The notes under the pieces were generated by a model. That model saw nothing but the letters and a program-made list of their open reading frames with translations. It did not search any database and was not told the DNA's origin. The position numbers were made by a program, and so were the translations under genes. A DNA stretch of 32,827 bases from Candidatus Aegiribacteria sp. (GTDB taxonomy: Bacteria > Fermentibacterota > Fermentibacteria > Fermentibacterales > JCC-6), in assembly GCA_030620995.1 (NCBI GenBank), contig JAUXIK010000026.1, forward strand, positions 1-32,827, given 5' to 3'. Shown in pieces: positions 1 through 8,089 of the stretch (position 1 is its first letter; each line of letters begins with the position of its first letter).

Positions 1-937
1 CACTTGCGATTGCACCCATAATCTCCGTTACAGGGCTTGCAAGGGCTCTTTCTCGCTGAAGGGAAGTCTCGGTTCTGCGGTGAATATCCAGTATACCGGC
101 AAATTTGGTTGCTTCGAATTTCTCCATGCAGAACGCCTTGACCACTCTTATTCCGAATATCGTTTCCTGCAGTATGGCTGAAAAATCCGCGAGTCTTTCC
201 TGGGCAAGGTGAGTTTTCCTCCTCAGCCTTCGACTGATTATCAGAATAAAGAGCATCGCCGGTGGAAATACCAGTAGAGTAAAAAGAGCAAGCCGCCATG
301 ATGCCAGCAGCGCAAGCCCAAGGTATACCAGAAGAAGCAGGATTTCGCGCGGTATACTCATAAGCATCTCTGTCATGGCCCAGTTCATATTACCGACGTC
401 TGATGTGAATCTCGCCATGATATCTCCTGATCTTGCGGTGCTGTAGAATCCCATATCAAGTTCAAGAAGATGAGAGTACAGTTTATGTCTGATATCTCTC
501 ACCACTCCCTGTTCAACTCTTGATAGAAAAAACACCTGCATGAATCCAAGAATATTTTTCAGCAGAACCATGAGAATGAGTCCAATAATAATCGCGATAA
601 GAACCTGCTGCGGTTTTGATGTTCTGAAACTTTCTCTGAAAGCTTCAATCACTTCACCGCACGCAGATGCGGTTTGATTTGGATTCAATGAGATTATCAC
701 AGATCCTAATCGGTTAAAAGCAGGAACCACATTCTGCTTCATTGCATGATCAAGATCATCATATTCTTCCAGATTACTTTCTCTGGAAAATACATCGTCA
801 AAGAGCGGAAGTATCATGCCCAGTGACGCTCCGCTGAACAGCGCGAAGAACACAAGACAGATTACTGCGCCAGCCATCCATTTCCAGTATGGACGAACAA
901 ATGAGAGTACTCGCATAGCAGTGCTTTTCTTTTTCAT
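1..937 (-). CDS. ABC exporter, transmembrane domain (partial, C-terminus outside window)
   Basis: The minus strand reads open from an ATG at 937 to the window edge (312 codons) and starts MKKKSTAMRVLSFVRPYWKW, the usual opening of an MsbA/LmrA-type half-transporter. Hydrophobic spans are visible near residues 20-40 and 115-130 and around 190-230. Between the first two lies an unusually long extracytoplasmic stretch rich in D, E and N (about residues 50-105). The typical motifs FYSTARSGDIMARFTSDV, then ETIFGIRVVKAF, then ASPVTEIMGAI follow in order. The ATPase domain must lie to the left of position 1. An in-frame GTG sits three codons upstream, but ATG is preferred. The family pumps lipids or drugs across the inner membrane; the substrate cannot be told. 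It is divergent from the sigma-factor operon, with 121 bp between them. Confidence 0.88.
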   Translation of the reverse strand, partial: MKKKSTAMRVLSFVRPYWKWMAGAVICLVFFALFSGASLGMILPLFDDVFSRESNLEEYDDLDHAMKQNVVPAFNRLGSVIISLNPNQTASACGEVIEAFRESFRTSKPQQVLIAIIIGLILMVLLKNILGFMQVFFLSRVEQGVVRDIRHKLYSHLLELDMGFYSTARSGDIMARFTSDVGNMNWAMTEMLMSIPREILLLLVYLGLALLASWRLALFTLLVFPPAMLFILIISRRLRRKTHLAQERLADFSAILQETIFGIRVVKAFCMEKFEATKFAGILDIHRRTETSLQRERALASPVTEIMGAIAS

Positions 938-989
938 TGTAGACACTATCTTCGCAATAATGAGTGTTCAGGTCAAGGAACAAGTCACT

Positions 990-1018
990 GGAACAAACAG
1001 ATCATAATGTGGTATAAT
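990..1018 (+). promoter_or_regulatory. Candidate promoter of the ECF sigma operon
   Basis: A perfect TATAAT (1013-1018) lies 41 bp before the TTG start. Seventeen bases upstream of it is GGAACA (990-995), which is poor as a sigma-70 -35 box but resembles the GGAAC -35 element typical of ECF sigma factors. Autoregulation by the encoded sigma factor is therefore possible, but this rests on one site. Confidence 0.35.
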
Positions 1019-1058
1019 AGCTGAAGACAGGAACGAAACGAGTTCAAAGGAGAGAGTT

Positions 1059-1652
1059 TTGGCTGGAAGAATCATTACCGACAAACGCACAGCAAAGGAT
1101 CCGCGATCTGACTCAATGCTTATGATCGACCTTTGCAATGGTGATGAAGACGCATTCTCAGAGGTTATAAGACGCTTTCAGGCACCAATCTACTCACTGC
1201 TTATCAGAATGCTCGGAAACGAGGAAGACGCGCAGGAACTCCTGCAACTTACCTTCTGCAGGGTTTACAGATACAGAGAAAGATTCGATCCGGACAGAAA
1301 ACTTGTAAACTGGATATTCACCATTGCAAGCAATCTGGCTAAAAAAGAATGGCGAAGAAGATCAAAATGGATCAATGTCCCTCTGGAATACGTCCATCTT
1401 GCAAGCCCCGGCAAAACAGCTCCCCATTACGATGCGGGACGAGTTCAATTGAAAGCTTCGATTGAGGAAGCTATCGACAGACTTCCTCATCACTATCGCG
1501 AGCCTTTCATTCTCAGAGAAAAAGAGGAGATGTCTTACGAGGACATCGCTGAGATCCTTTCAATAAAACTCGGGACAGTTAAATCCAGAATAAACCGGGC
1601 AAGAGGTTACCTGAGAGAATATCTCGAAGATGTATGGGAAGAATGGAAATGA
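1059..1652 (+). CDS. ECF-type RNA polymerase sigma factor
   Basis: A 197-residue sigma-70 family protein that directs RNA polymerase to a dedicated set of promoters. Region 2 spans about residues 31-102 (DAFSEVIRRF, then EDAQELLQLTFCRVYRYRERF, with the WIFTIASNLAKKEWRRR core-binding and -10 recognition part). Region 4 spans about 134-190 (RLPHHYREPFILREKEEMSY, then LGTVKSRINRARGYL, a helix-turn-helix for the -35 box). No region 3 is present, as in ECF factors. The start is TTG at 1059, chosen because AAAGGAGAG sits 4-12 bases upstream; the first ATG (residue 20) lacks such a site. The next gene begins inside its stop codon (ATGA overlap), so sigma and anti-sigma are translationally coupled. 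The regulated genes are unknown. Confidence 0.92.
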   Translation: MAGRIITDKRTAKDPRSDSMLMIDLCNGDEDAFSEVIRRFQAPIYSLLIRMLGNEEDAQELLQLTFCRVYRYRERFDPDRKLVNWIFTIASNLAKKEWRRRSKWINVPLEYVHLASPGKTAPHYDAGRVQLKASIEEAIDRLPHHYREPFILREKEEMSYEDIAEILSIKLGTVKSRINRARGYLREYLEDVWEEWK

Positions 1653-2119
1653 ACTGCTCAAGAGCTTTGAAACTTATCAGTCTTGTAATTGACGGAGAGG
1701 CGACAGAACAGCAGAAAAGACTGCTTGACTTTCACCTGATGGGCTGTGACTCATGTAAGAATGCTCTCCTCATGTCAAAAGACATCTCCATCCAGACCCG
1801 TGATCTTCCAGCACCTGCTCCTCCTGAAAATCTCGAAGAGATGGTTCGTGAAATGATCATCAGAACTCAGAATACTCATCAATCCAGATTAAAATTTCGC
1901 AGGCTCTTCCTTGCTGCTCCGGCTGTTGCCGCTCTTTTAATCCTCTCTATCACTCTGATCCCTGTATCGAACGCCCCGGAGAGTATTCTCGATATCGGAA
2001 TGACCGATCTGATACATTTTACATCAAAGAGCGATCAGGTTCATATGACATCCAAATCAAGGATAAGAACAGCGCCTCTTTCGGTATATTCCAGGCAGGC
2101 AAGCCTGATTTCCTTCTAA
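1649..2119 (+). CDS. Putative zinc-finger anti-sigma factor, single membrane span
   Basis: A 156-residue protein read from the ATG at 1649 that overlaps the sigma TGA; in-frame ATGs at 1634 and 1643 are alternatives. The N-terminus has the zinc-binding anti-sigma pattern: Cys3, His29, Cys33 and Cys36 (HLMGCDSC, the HxxxCxxC signature). A Pro-rich linker and a basic stretch follow. A hydrophobic span lies at about 86-106 (LFLAAPAVAALLILSITLIPV) and a roughly 50-residue tail follows on the far side. In this family the cytoplasmic zinc domain holds the ECF sigma factor inactive until a signal removes it. The tail is Ser/Lys-rich and not recognised. Co-transcription with the sigma gene and the HtrA-like gene suggests an envelope-sensing circuit. 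Confidence 0.8.
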   Translation: MNCSRALKLISLVIDGEATEQQKRLLDFHLMGCDSCKNALLMSKDISIQTRDLPAPAPPENLEEMVREMIIRTQNTHQSRLKFRRLFLAAPAVAALLILSITLIPVSNAPESILDIGMTDLIHFTSKSDQVHMTSKSRIRTAPLSVYSRQASLISF

Positions 2120-2135
2120 GAAAACAAGTAAAGTA

Positions 2136-3005
2136 ATGATCTTTCTTCTCCTCCTCTCATCAATTCTCACAACAGAGTCGAACGTTATAGAACAGGTCCA
2201 CACGATGAGAATCGGGAGTATGCCGGGAACAGTCGAGATTTCCTCCGCTGTTTCAATATCCCCTTCTCACGCAGTCGCGCTTTGCATGTTCTACCCGGGT
2301 ACACCGGTCACCCTGGATATGGAGATCGGGATGATCCCTCCTGATTCAATCGTCTTTTCTCCAGACCTTGGAATAGTCCTGCTCATTTTCAATCAAGAGA
2401 TTTTTCAGGAGTACCAGATTCCCTCAGACCATCTTCCCGGGATTGGGGAAACACTGCGGATAATAGGACAGGAATTGTACGGAACAGTTACTGTTGATGG
2501 AACTATAGTGGAACAGTACCCGGATGGATCTGTCCTTCTCGCTTCTGAGCTGAGGGAAGGACTGATGGGAGCCGCTGCTTTTGACGACAACGGCAGGTTT
2601 GTCGGTATCATTACAGGCACAATACAACCGGAATTCCAGTTCCCTGAAAATACCGATAAGGAATATCTTGTCCTTTATCCAAGTCAGATCTGGTACATGT
2701 GGGCGCAGCTGGCCATACAATCAGAGGAATACAGTGGACAACAGCCGTTCGGCGTTACAGCACTATCGAGTATTTCACTCACCCGGAATAGACCGTCAGG
2801 AATTCAGCTTGTCTCTGTTACCGAAAGCAGCACTGCATGGAATATCGGTCTGAGGCCGGGGGACCTGATCACACACATAAACAACATCCCTGTCTATCAT
2901 CCGGAGACTCTCAGGGGGTTGCTGATTCTATCGGAAGATACACTTGAAGCCAGAATTCTTACCAGAAATCAGGAGAGAATCATACTGATCCCTCCCTGTA
3001 ATTAA
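2136..3005 (+). CDS. HtrA/DegS-like protein with degenerate protease domain and PDZ domain
   Basis: A 289-residue protein with an N-terminal hydrophobic segment (MIFLLLLSSILT, signal or anchor), a trypsin-like beta-barrel region (about 25-165) and a C-terminal PDZ domain (about 215-285; IGLRPGDLITHINNIPVYHP is the ligand-loop signature). The protease fold is inferred from GLMGAAAFDDNGRFVGIIT, which lines up with the GNSGGPLxDxxGxVVGI block of HtrA proteases. The position of the catalytic Ser is Met145. By the same pattern reading, the His site (SPSHAVALCM) and Asp site (SPDLGIVLL) also lack the catalytic residues. It is probably a non-proteolytic peptide-sensing protein. It lies 16 bp after the anti-sigma gene with only a weak ribosome site (AAGTAAAG), so coupling is likely. 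It converges with the next gene across 10 bp. Confidence 0.7.
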   Translation: MIFLLLLSSILTTESNVIEQVHTMRIGSMPGTVEISSAVSISPSHAVALCMFYPGTPVTLDMEIGMIPPDSIVFSPDLGIVLLIFNQEIFQEYQIPSDHLPGIGETLRIIGQELYGTVTVDGTIVEQYPDGSVLLASELREGLMGAAAFDDNGRFVGIITGTIQPEFQFPENTDKEYLVLYPSQIWYMWAQLAIQSEEYSGQQPFGVTALSSISLTRNRPSGIQLVSVTESSTAWNIGLRPGDLITHINNIPVYHPETLRGLLILSEDTLEARILTRNQERIILIPPCN

Positions 3006-3015
3006 AATTAGTAGA

Positions 3016-3996
3016 TCATTTTTTAAGAATATAGACAGTTTCATACTCAGCGGAGCATATTACAGCTCTCTGACCGTCACTGCTTAGATCAATACTCTGA
3101 GGATGTCCGAATTCCAGGGTTCTGTGTTCAATCTGTCCGCTTTCGGCAACAATGATCAATCCGATATTCTCACATGCAGCATATGCATAACTTCCGTCAG
3201 GCATTGACGCTGCCGTTGTCGGAACAACAGGGAATGTTATCATCTTGTATAATTCACAATTTTCCTTTTTGATATACCAGAGTTCATTGCTCCCCTCCAC
3301 AAGAGCACAGATAAATCCCGGAGGCCCCGGAAAAAGACTTATGACATCACCAGGAACCGAACAGGATCCTGTTTCTGTCCATGTTTCAGTATCAAAAGCT
3401 GCTATGACCATTCTGGATCCACCGGCAAGAAATATCACATCTCCGTTCTGATCTGCCGCAATCCCCTGACAATCATCCAGCAGTTTGGACGGGATGCTAA
3501 ATATTTCATGTGTAAGCAGATCAACCTTTGTCAGACAATCGTTTTCATGCACTATCCAGGCAGTACCATCGACGACTGATATGGAAATGAATTTCGCCCC
3601 GCTGCCAATATTCAGTGAAGGATCAAGGCACTCTCCAACCAGATCAACCGGGTAGAGCAGACTTTCGGTCAGAACATACCCGTAGCCGTTGACATCAGTA
3701 TCTCCCAGATCACGAATTTCAACACCGGTATTGAACACAGAAATCAGATCTCCACAGGCTATGTCAACAAGAACAATGTTATCACCCGCGATGATAAGAG
3801 CCAGATCCTGCACACATGTGCATTCACACATTGAAGGAGTACCCACGGACTCAAACGGAATTGAAAAATCAACTTTAGAAGGATAACCGAGAAGCGCGGA
3901 TGGAGAATCGAAAATGCAGGACACCTGCATCAGCATGAAAGAAAAAACCATTAACAGAAATATTGCGCGTCCTGTGGGATTTATCCGTTTACTCAT
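3016..3996 (-). CDS. Putative secreted lipoprotein with beta-propeller-like repeats
   Basis: A 326-residue protein whose N-terminus has basic residues, a hydrophobic core (AIFLLMVFSFMLM) and then QVSC, a possible lipobox with an atypical Gln at -3. The mature part has repeated short beta-strand units such as DLALIIAGDNIVLVDIACGD and IDLSSDGQRAVICSAEYETVYIL, which resemble YncE/YVTN-type propeller blades. No catalytic residues are recognised. It lacks the C-terminal sorting tail of its neighbours, which agrees with lipid anchoring instead. It is the last gene of a minus-strand series, 15 bp after the CotH gene, with GGAG about 10 bases before the ATG. Function is unknown. Confidence 0.6.
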   Translation of the reverse strand: MSKRINPTGRAIFLLMVFSFMLMQVSCIFDSPSALLGYPSKVDFSIPFESVGTPSMCECTCVQDLALIIAGDNIVLVDIACGDLISVFNTGVEIRDLGDTDVNGYGYVLTESLLYPVDLVGECLDPSLNIGSGAKFISISVVDGTAWIVHENDCLTKVDLLTHEIFSIPSKLLDDCQGIAADQNGDVIFLAGGSRMVIAAFDTETWTETGSCSVPGDVISLFPGPPGFICALVEGSNELWYIKKENCELYKMITFPVVPTTAASMPDGSYAYAACENIGLIIVAESGQIEHRTLEFGHPQSIDLSSDGQRAVICSAEYETVYILKK

Positions 3997-4011
3997 TCAG
4001 GAATACTCCGG

Positions 4012-7000
4012 TCATTCTGATCTGAGTACAACAATCTTCCGACTTGCAGAGATACCGGCAGCGTGACGCACATGAATCAGATACACACCTGAAGGAACAT
4101 AACCGCCTCTGTCCTTAACAGTATCCCAGTAGATCCTGTAGTCTCCGGATTCAAGGTACTGGTTCATCACTTCCGCGACAAGTCTGCCGGAAATATCGTA
4201 AATGGAAACAACTGTAAGCCCTGCGTCAACCGTAAGATCCAGGGTGACTAAACCGGATAACGCAGGATTTGGGAAGGGGTTTGAAACCTGAAGATATCCT
4301 GCCTGAGAGTATGGTATTGAGTTTGAAAATCCCGGAGTGGGATTACTGAAGAACTCCCATGTTGTTCCTCCATCAGGATTTCTTCCCAAAGACCAATCCT
4401 GTTCAATTACCCCGAAAGTAATGCTGTCAATTAATTCCGGTGCCGGTGCTCTCTCCCCACCACGCAAGAGCCTGCCCGACTCCACGGGTTGCCTTGAGAA
4501 ATAGAGGCTGTCTCCTTCACTGGAAAGCCGCCATGGAAGATGATAGCCGTTCTGCCACCAGTTTCCGTCAGCCCATACAACCAGATAGCCCCCTGAAGGA
4601 ATAACAGTCCCTTCGGGAAAACGGTAAAGAGATAGATCATGCGGATCATCCGACAGGTAAACCCAGCTCAGATCGCAATCGTACTCCGAACCATTGTATA
4701 TCTCCAGCCAGTCATCGTATTCGCCATATTCATCAGCGATTGTGGTTTCATTCACGGACTGGAGTTCGTTTATCACAAGTCCATCGAATACCTGTGGATA
4801 GAACAGGGCACCCATATCAGATCTTGTTCCGTCGGGATCATTCACCGAAGGATCTCCTGAATCAATGCAGGGTGATGTGTAAGACAAATGGAAATCCAGA
4901 TCCCCCCATTCGGTAAACCCGGGATCAGCAGCGATATTTCCCTGCCCCTGCCACGGCTCGTCGTTTCCCGTCAGACTGTAATTAACGGATGATACTGAGC
5001 CGTCTTCGAAACTGAATATTCCGATATTATCACTGAATATGGATCCTGCTATAGTAACATTGCCGCCTCCGTATCCTGCTGTTTTTTCATAAGCCCGGAC
5101 ACCTGTTTCGCAGCTGATTACAGTACACCTGTCAATAAGAGCAACAGATCCATCTTTTATGGAAATACCTTCGTAGCAGTCAAGAACGATCTGCCTCAGC
5201 AGATCAGCTTCAGATATCCCGCCACCCGCGCCAGGGTTAACGCCTATCGAGAACCCCTTGTCCTCAATTCCCCATATGAGATTATCCTCCGCTGTGAGAA
5301 AGCTGCCATTAAGGTCTATTCCATCTCCTGCAATGTTGAATATCTCGCAGTTCCGGACAACATATTCACCGTAAGTACAATTCTGGAATTCAACAGCGTC
5401 GTGATAACTGTTTGGAGGATTGATCATGTTCCCGAATCTGCTGTTCATAATCAATGCGGATATTCCTGCTTCCATGAAAAATAGCTCTCCGGTGTTCCAT
5501 CCGGTAAGATCGCAGCTGTCCAGAGTCGCGGATCCGCCTGAAACCTGAATACATCTTTCATTGAATGAAAATGAGCAATTATCCATGGTCAGGTCGGTAT
5601 TGGACGCTTTGATACATGCCGTATTGCTTCCGGCTCCGCCGAAACCTGTTGAATTTGTGAAGGATGTATAACTGAAAACGGCCTCATCGCCGGTGAGTCT
5701 TATCCCGTTCCAGGGCTGCGAACTGTTGTTCGCCAGAAACCTTACAGAATCAGAGGAATTACCTTCAGACCGCATTGATCCGGAACAGTCGATTCCAACC
5801 CCTCCCTCAATTCGGATGTCCACCCCGCCCTCGATATATAGAGAAGATCCGTAAGGGATGAAGATATCCCCGGTTATCAGATATGGAGAATTATCCTTCT
5901 GCAAGAACGAAATTCCGCTGAGTGTCCCGCTTAACACTGTATAATCGGAAGTTACCGTCAGGGGATTCCAGTGATCGTAGGCTTCGGTGCACCAGCTGGA
6001 CGCCTGAGCCTCAACAGTCCAGATATATCTGTCAGGTTCAAGATCCGTGAATGTAAAGCAGGTATCCTCGATTCCGATATGTTCCTGCACTATGGAATCC
6101 GGTGATCCGAAACTGGTGGAAAGATACACATTGTACGTCACAGCTTCTCCGGACAGAGCTTCAGTGCTCTCCCATGAGATGAACCTGTCTCCGAGGCTCA
6201 GTGTATCACCGCGGTGAGCCTGAAACGGTCTTGGAGCGTTATCGTATTGAGAAAGCATGGCTTCCATCTTGTACGGTATTCTATCAGTCATGAGAATCTC
6301 GATCTCCTCATGGAACTCATCAATATCTATAGCATCCAGCGAATCATCAATCACAGCCTGTTCCAATGCCAGTTCAAGTGAATCTATCACCGGACCAAGT
6401 ACGGTGATGTTAATGACTTCATCGGTAATGGCCTGCATTCTGTTAAAGTACATTTCGAACAGAACAGGGTCGATTATTACCTTCTCGAAAAGAGGGTTGT
6501 CGTACCAGAAAGCATTTACGCCCTGGCTGAAGGGGCGGGTAATCCAGTTGCCGAATGTCTTGTCAACATCCCATGACATCATTGTCCAGACGCCGGAGCC
6601 CTGAACATCGTGATACATGAAGTAATTGTGGTAATAAGTACTGAAGTTGTTGGTCAGAGTATTCACCGCGACAATTGTCAGAAGCCTGTTAACATTGAAC
6701 CATTCACTGATGTCCTCATGAAAACTTTCAGGTGGTACCTGATCAAGGTAATCGATAAGTTCATACAGATCATTCCAGCCTTCATTTTCGTTCGTTCTCT
6801 TGTCCCAGAACTCGCCAACATTATCGTATATACTGAGACATGCGCCGTCTATCGCGGCCTTGTAAAGATTTCCCTGAGGATCGAGAGCGTTGTCTATAAG
6901 AAACTGCTCATCTACAGGATTCGTTTTAATGTATAATCCTATATAGCTGTCATTTACATACATTCTTGCGTGATCGACTTCAAAACATGGATACTCGAGT

Positions 7001-7344
7001 TGTTCCATGATCCACGCGAACAGCCAGGAGTGGATATAAGTGTGATCCATATACTCGCTGTTGAAGTTCCATTTTGTTCTGGTGTCCAGAGGATCCTGCA
7101 TCGAAAAAGTAATTCGATAGGATTTTTTCGGATAACCTCTTGAACTGTCTCCGCGAAGACGCAGCCTTGCATCGGTATAGAGGGTATCATCATGAATTAC
7201 AGTACAATCTATCTCGATATTCTCATCATACCAGTACGTGATCATCTCGTTGTAATCTTCCTGATCGCAATAGATCATGTACGAGGGTACTTCACCGTAT
7301 GATAGAGAAATAAGTACTGTCAGCAGTATTAGAATATTCTTCAA
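4012..7344 (-). CDS. Large secreted CotH-family protein with beta-helix, lamin-tail and C-terminal sorting domains
   Basis: An 1110-residue exported protein. Order: signal peptide (1-17); CotH protein-kinase-like domain (about 20-360) with LRLRGDSSRGYPKKSYRITF, then NLYKAAIDGA and WTMMSWDVDKTFGN, where the Asp residues match the region for nucleotide/metal binding in spore-coat CotH kinases; a fibronectin-III-like segment (about 380-460); a right-handed beta-helix (about 470-850) ending in SPCIDSGDPSVNDPDGTRSD; a lamin-tail domain (about 865-1000, LVINELQSVNETTIADEYGE); and a FlgD-like tail (about 1010-1110, SIYDISGRLVAE). Known CotH phosphorylates coat proteins; here a cell-surface role is inferred. 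It starts 17 bp after yjbQ in the same direction. A shorter paralogue is at 11579-13570. Confidence 0.88.
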   Translation of the reverse strand: MKNILILLTVLISLSYGEVPSYMIYCDQEDYNEMITYWYDENIEIDCTVIHDDTLYTDARLRLRGDSSRGYPKKSYRITFSMQDPLDTRTKWNFNSEYMDHTYIHSWLFAWIMEQLEYPCFEVDHARMYVNDSYIGLYIKTNPVDEQFLIDNALDPQGNLYKAAIDGACLSIYDNVGEFWDKRTNENEGWNDLYELIDYLDQVPPESFHEDISEWFNVNRLLTIVAVNTLTNNFSTYYHNYFMYHDVQGSGVWTMMSWDVDKTFGNWITRPFSQGVNAFWYDNPLFEKVIIDPVLFEMYFNRMQAITDEVINITVLGPVIDSLELALEQAVIDDSLDAIDIDEFHEEIEILMTDRIPYKMEAMLSQYDNAPRPFQAHRGDTLSLGDRFISWESTEALSGEAVTYNVYLSTSFGSPDSIVQEHIGIEDTCFTFTDLEPDRYIWTVEAQASSWCTEAYDHWNPLTVTSDYTVLSGTLSGISFLQKDNSPYLITGDIFIPYGSSLYIEGGVDIRIEGGVGIDCSGSMRSEGNSSDSVRFLANNSSQPWNGIRLTGDEAVFSYTSFTNSTGFGGAGSNTACIKASNTDLTMDNCSFSFNERCIQVSGGSATLDSCDLTGWNTGELFFMEAGISALIMNSRFGNMINPPNSYHDAVEFQNCTYGEYVVRNCEIFNIAGDGIDLNGSFLTAEDNLIWGIEDKGFSIGVNPGAGGGISEADLLRQIVLDCYEGISIKDGSVALIDRCTVISCETGVRAYEKTAGYGGGNVTIAGSIFSDNIGIFSFEDGSVSSVNYSLTGNDEPWQGQGNIAADPGFTEWGDLDFHLSYTSPCIDSGDPSVNDPDGTRSDMGALFYPQVFDGLVINELQSVNETTIADEYGEYDDWLEIYNGSEYDCDLSWVYLSDDPHDLSLYRFPEGTVIPSGGYLVVWADGNWWQNGYHLPWRLSSEGDSLYFSRQPVESGRLLRGGERAPAPELIDSITFGVIEQDWSLGRNPDGGTTWEFFSNPTPGFSNSIPYSQAGYLQVSNPFPNPALSGLVTLDLTVDAGLTVVSIYDISGRLVAEVMNQYLESGDYRIYWDTVKDRGGYVPSGVYLIHVRHAAGISASRKIVVLRSE

Positions 7345-7361
7345 TTAAGCCCTTTCAAGCC

Positions 7362-7799
7362 TCAGGAATCCCGCTCGCCGATAATCTGTATTCTTACCTT
7401 TCTTGAGCGCTGTCTGTTGTCATGATCGATCAGCACAATCTGCTGCCAGGTTCCGGTAAGGATATTTCCATTAACAATCGGCAGTGTAATCCCTGGTCCC
7501 ATTAGCGAGGCTCTCAGATGAGAAAAACCATTATCATCGCCCCAGGTTTCTGAATGCCGTGAGCGAATTGTCTGAGATACCATTTTCTCAAGTTGCTCTT
7601 TCATATCCTCCACAAGCGCCGGTTCGTACTCAATCGTAGTAATTGAGGCAGTTGAACCGATAACTGTGACCGCAACCAGCCCATCCATAATTCCAGATGA
7701 TTTTATAGTCGACCTAACCTCATCCGAAATATTGATGATATCGGAAAATCCCTTTGTAGATAACGTTATTGTCTGTCCGTATACCAGAGCTATCTCCAT
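7362..7799 (-). CDS. yjbQ: YjbQ/UPF0047 family protein
   Basis: A 145-residue protein close to the usual 130-140 residues of the family. Conserved features are the opening TITLSTKGFSDIINISDEV, the HSETWGDDNGFSHLRASLMG block with its metal-site His residues, and LTGTWQQIVLIDHDNRQRSRKV near the end. Family members have been reported to make thiamine phosphate from the alcohol and to be promiscuous; their normal role is unsettled. The ATG follows the cupin stop after 2 bases (TGAGGATG), so translation is coupled. Its position between a cupin and a CotH gene and after a PurF-like gene has no obvious metabolic logic. Confidence 0.92.
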   Translation of the reverse strand: MEIALVYGQTITLSTKGFSDIINISDEVRSTIKSSGIMDGLVAVTVIGSTASITTIEYEPALVEDMKEQLEKMVSQTIRSRHSETWGDDNGFSHLRASLMGPGITLPIVNGNILTGTWQQIVLIDHDNRQRSRKVRIQIIGERDS

Positions 7800-7801
7800 C
7801 C

Positions 7802-8068
7802 TCAGCCGAATTTATAATGTTTCCGAACGTCCTTATGAATCTTCCATCTGCAGGACAATCCCTCAGGAAATATGACAAGATCTCCCGCACCGAAAGAAAT
7901 ACTGTAAGAATCTGTCGTAACGGTTACGCTTCCTTCAAGGAGATAACATGTTTCCATTTCATCATAACACCAGTCGAATTCAGAAGTTTCGCACGTCCAG
8001 ATCGGCCATGAAAACACTCCCATTTTCTCAATCTCGGTCTTATCCGGTTTTCTTACTTCTATTTCCAG
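7802..8068 (-). CDS. Small cupin protein (DUF861/EutQ-like) with probable non-AUG start
   Basis: A single-domain cupin of about 88 residues. The body contains FSWPIWTCETSEFDWCYDE, then ETCYLLEGSVTVTT, FGAGDLVIFPEGLSCRWKI and a KHYKFG end, all hallmarks of the DUF861 cupin family (a small beta-barrel with a metal or sugar ligand). The first ATG (8023) would cut off the family's conserved N-terminus. In frame upstream are 15 codons reading EIEVRKPDKTEIEK, which fit the family, and no ATG, GTG or TTG occurs before the PurF stop. AAAGGGAG lies 5 bases before a CTG at 8068, or 2 bases before ATT at 8071. A CTG (or ATT) start is therefore proposed; 8023 is the conservative alternative. It is tightly packed between the PurF-like gene and yjbQ. 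Confidence 0.8.
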   Translation of the reverse strand: MEIEVRKPDKTEIEKMGVFSWPIWTCETSEFDWCYDEMETCYLLEGSVTVTTDSYSISFGAGDLVIFPEGLSCRWKIHKDVRKHYKFG

Positions 8069-8089
8069 AATAACTCCCTTTCGATTCCG

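Noticed and set aside
798..1007. Short open frames on both strands over the sigma-operon upstream region
   Set aside because: They overlap the start of the ABC exporter, which has clear family motifs in another frame.
6257..6936. Two open frames antisense to the large CotH gene
   Set aside because: Ser/Ile-rich shadows of a strongly supported coding frame; no motif or ribosome site.
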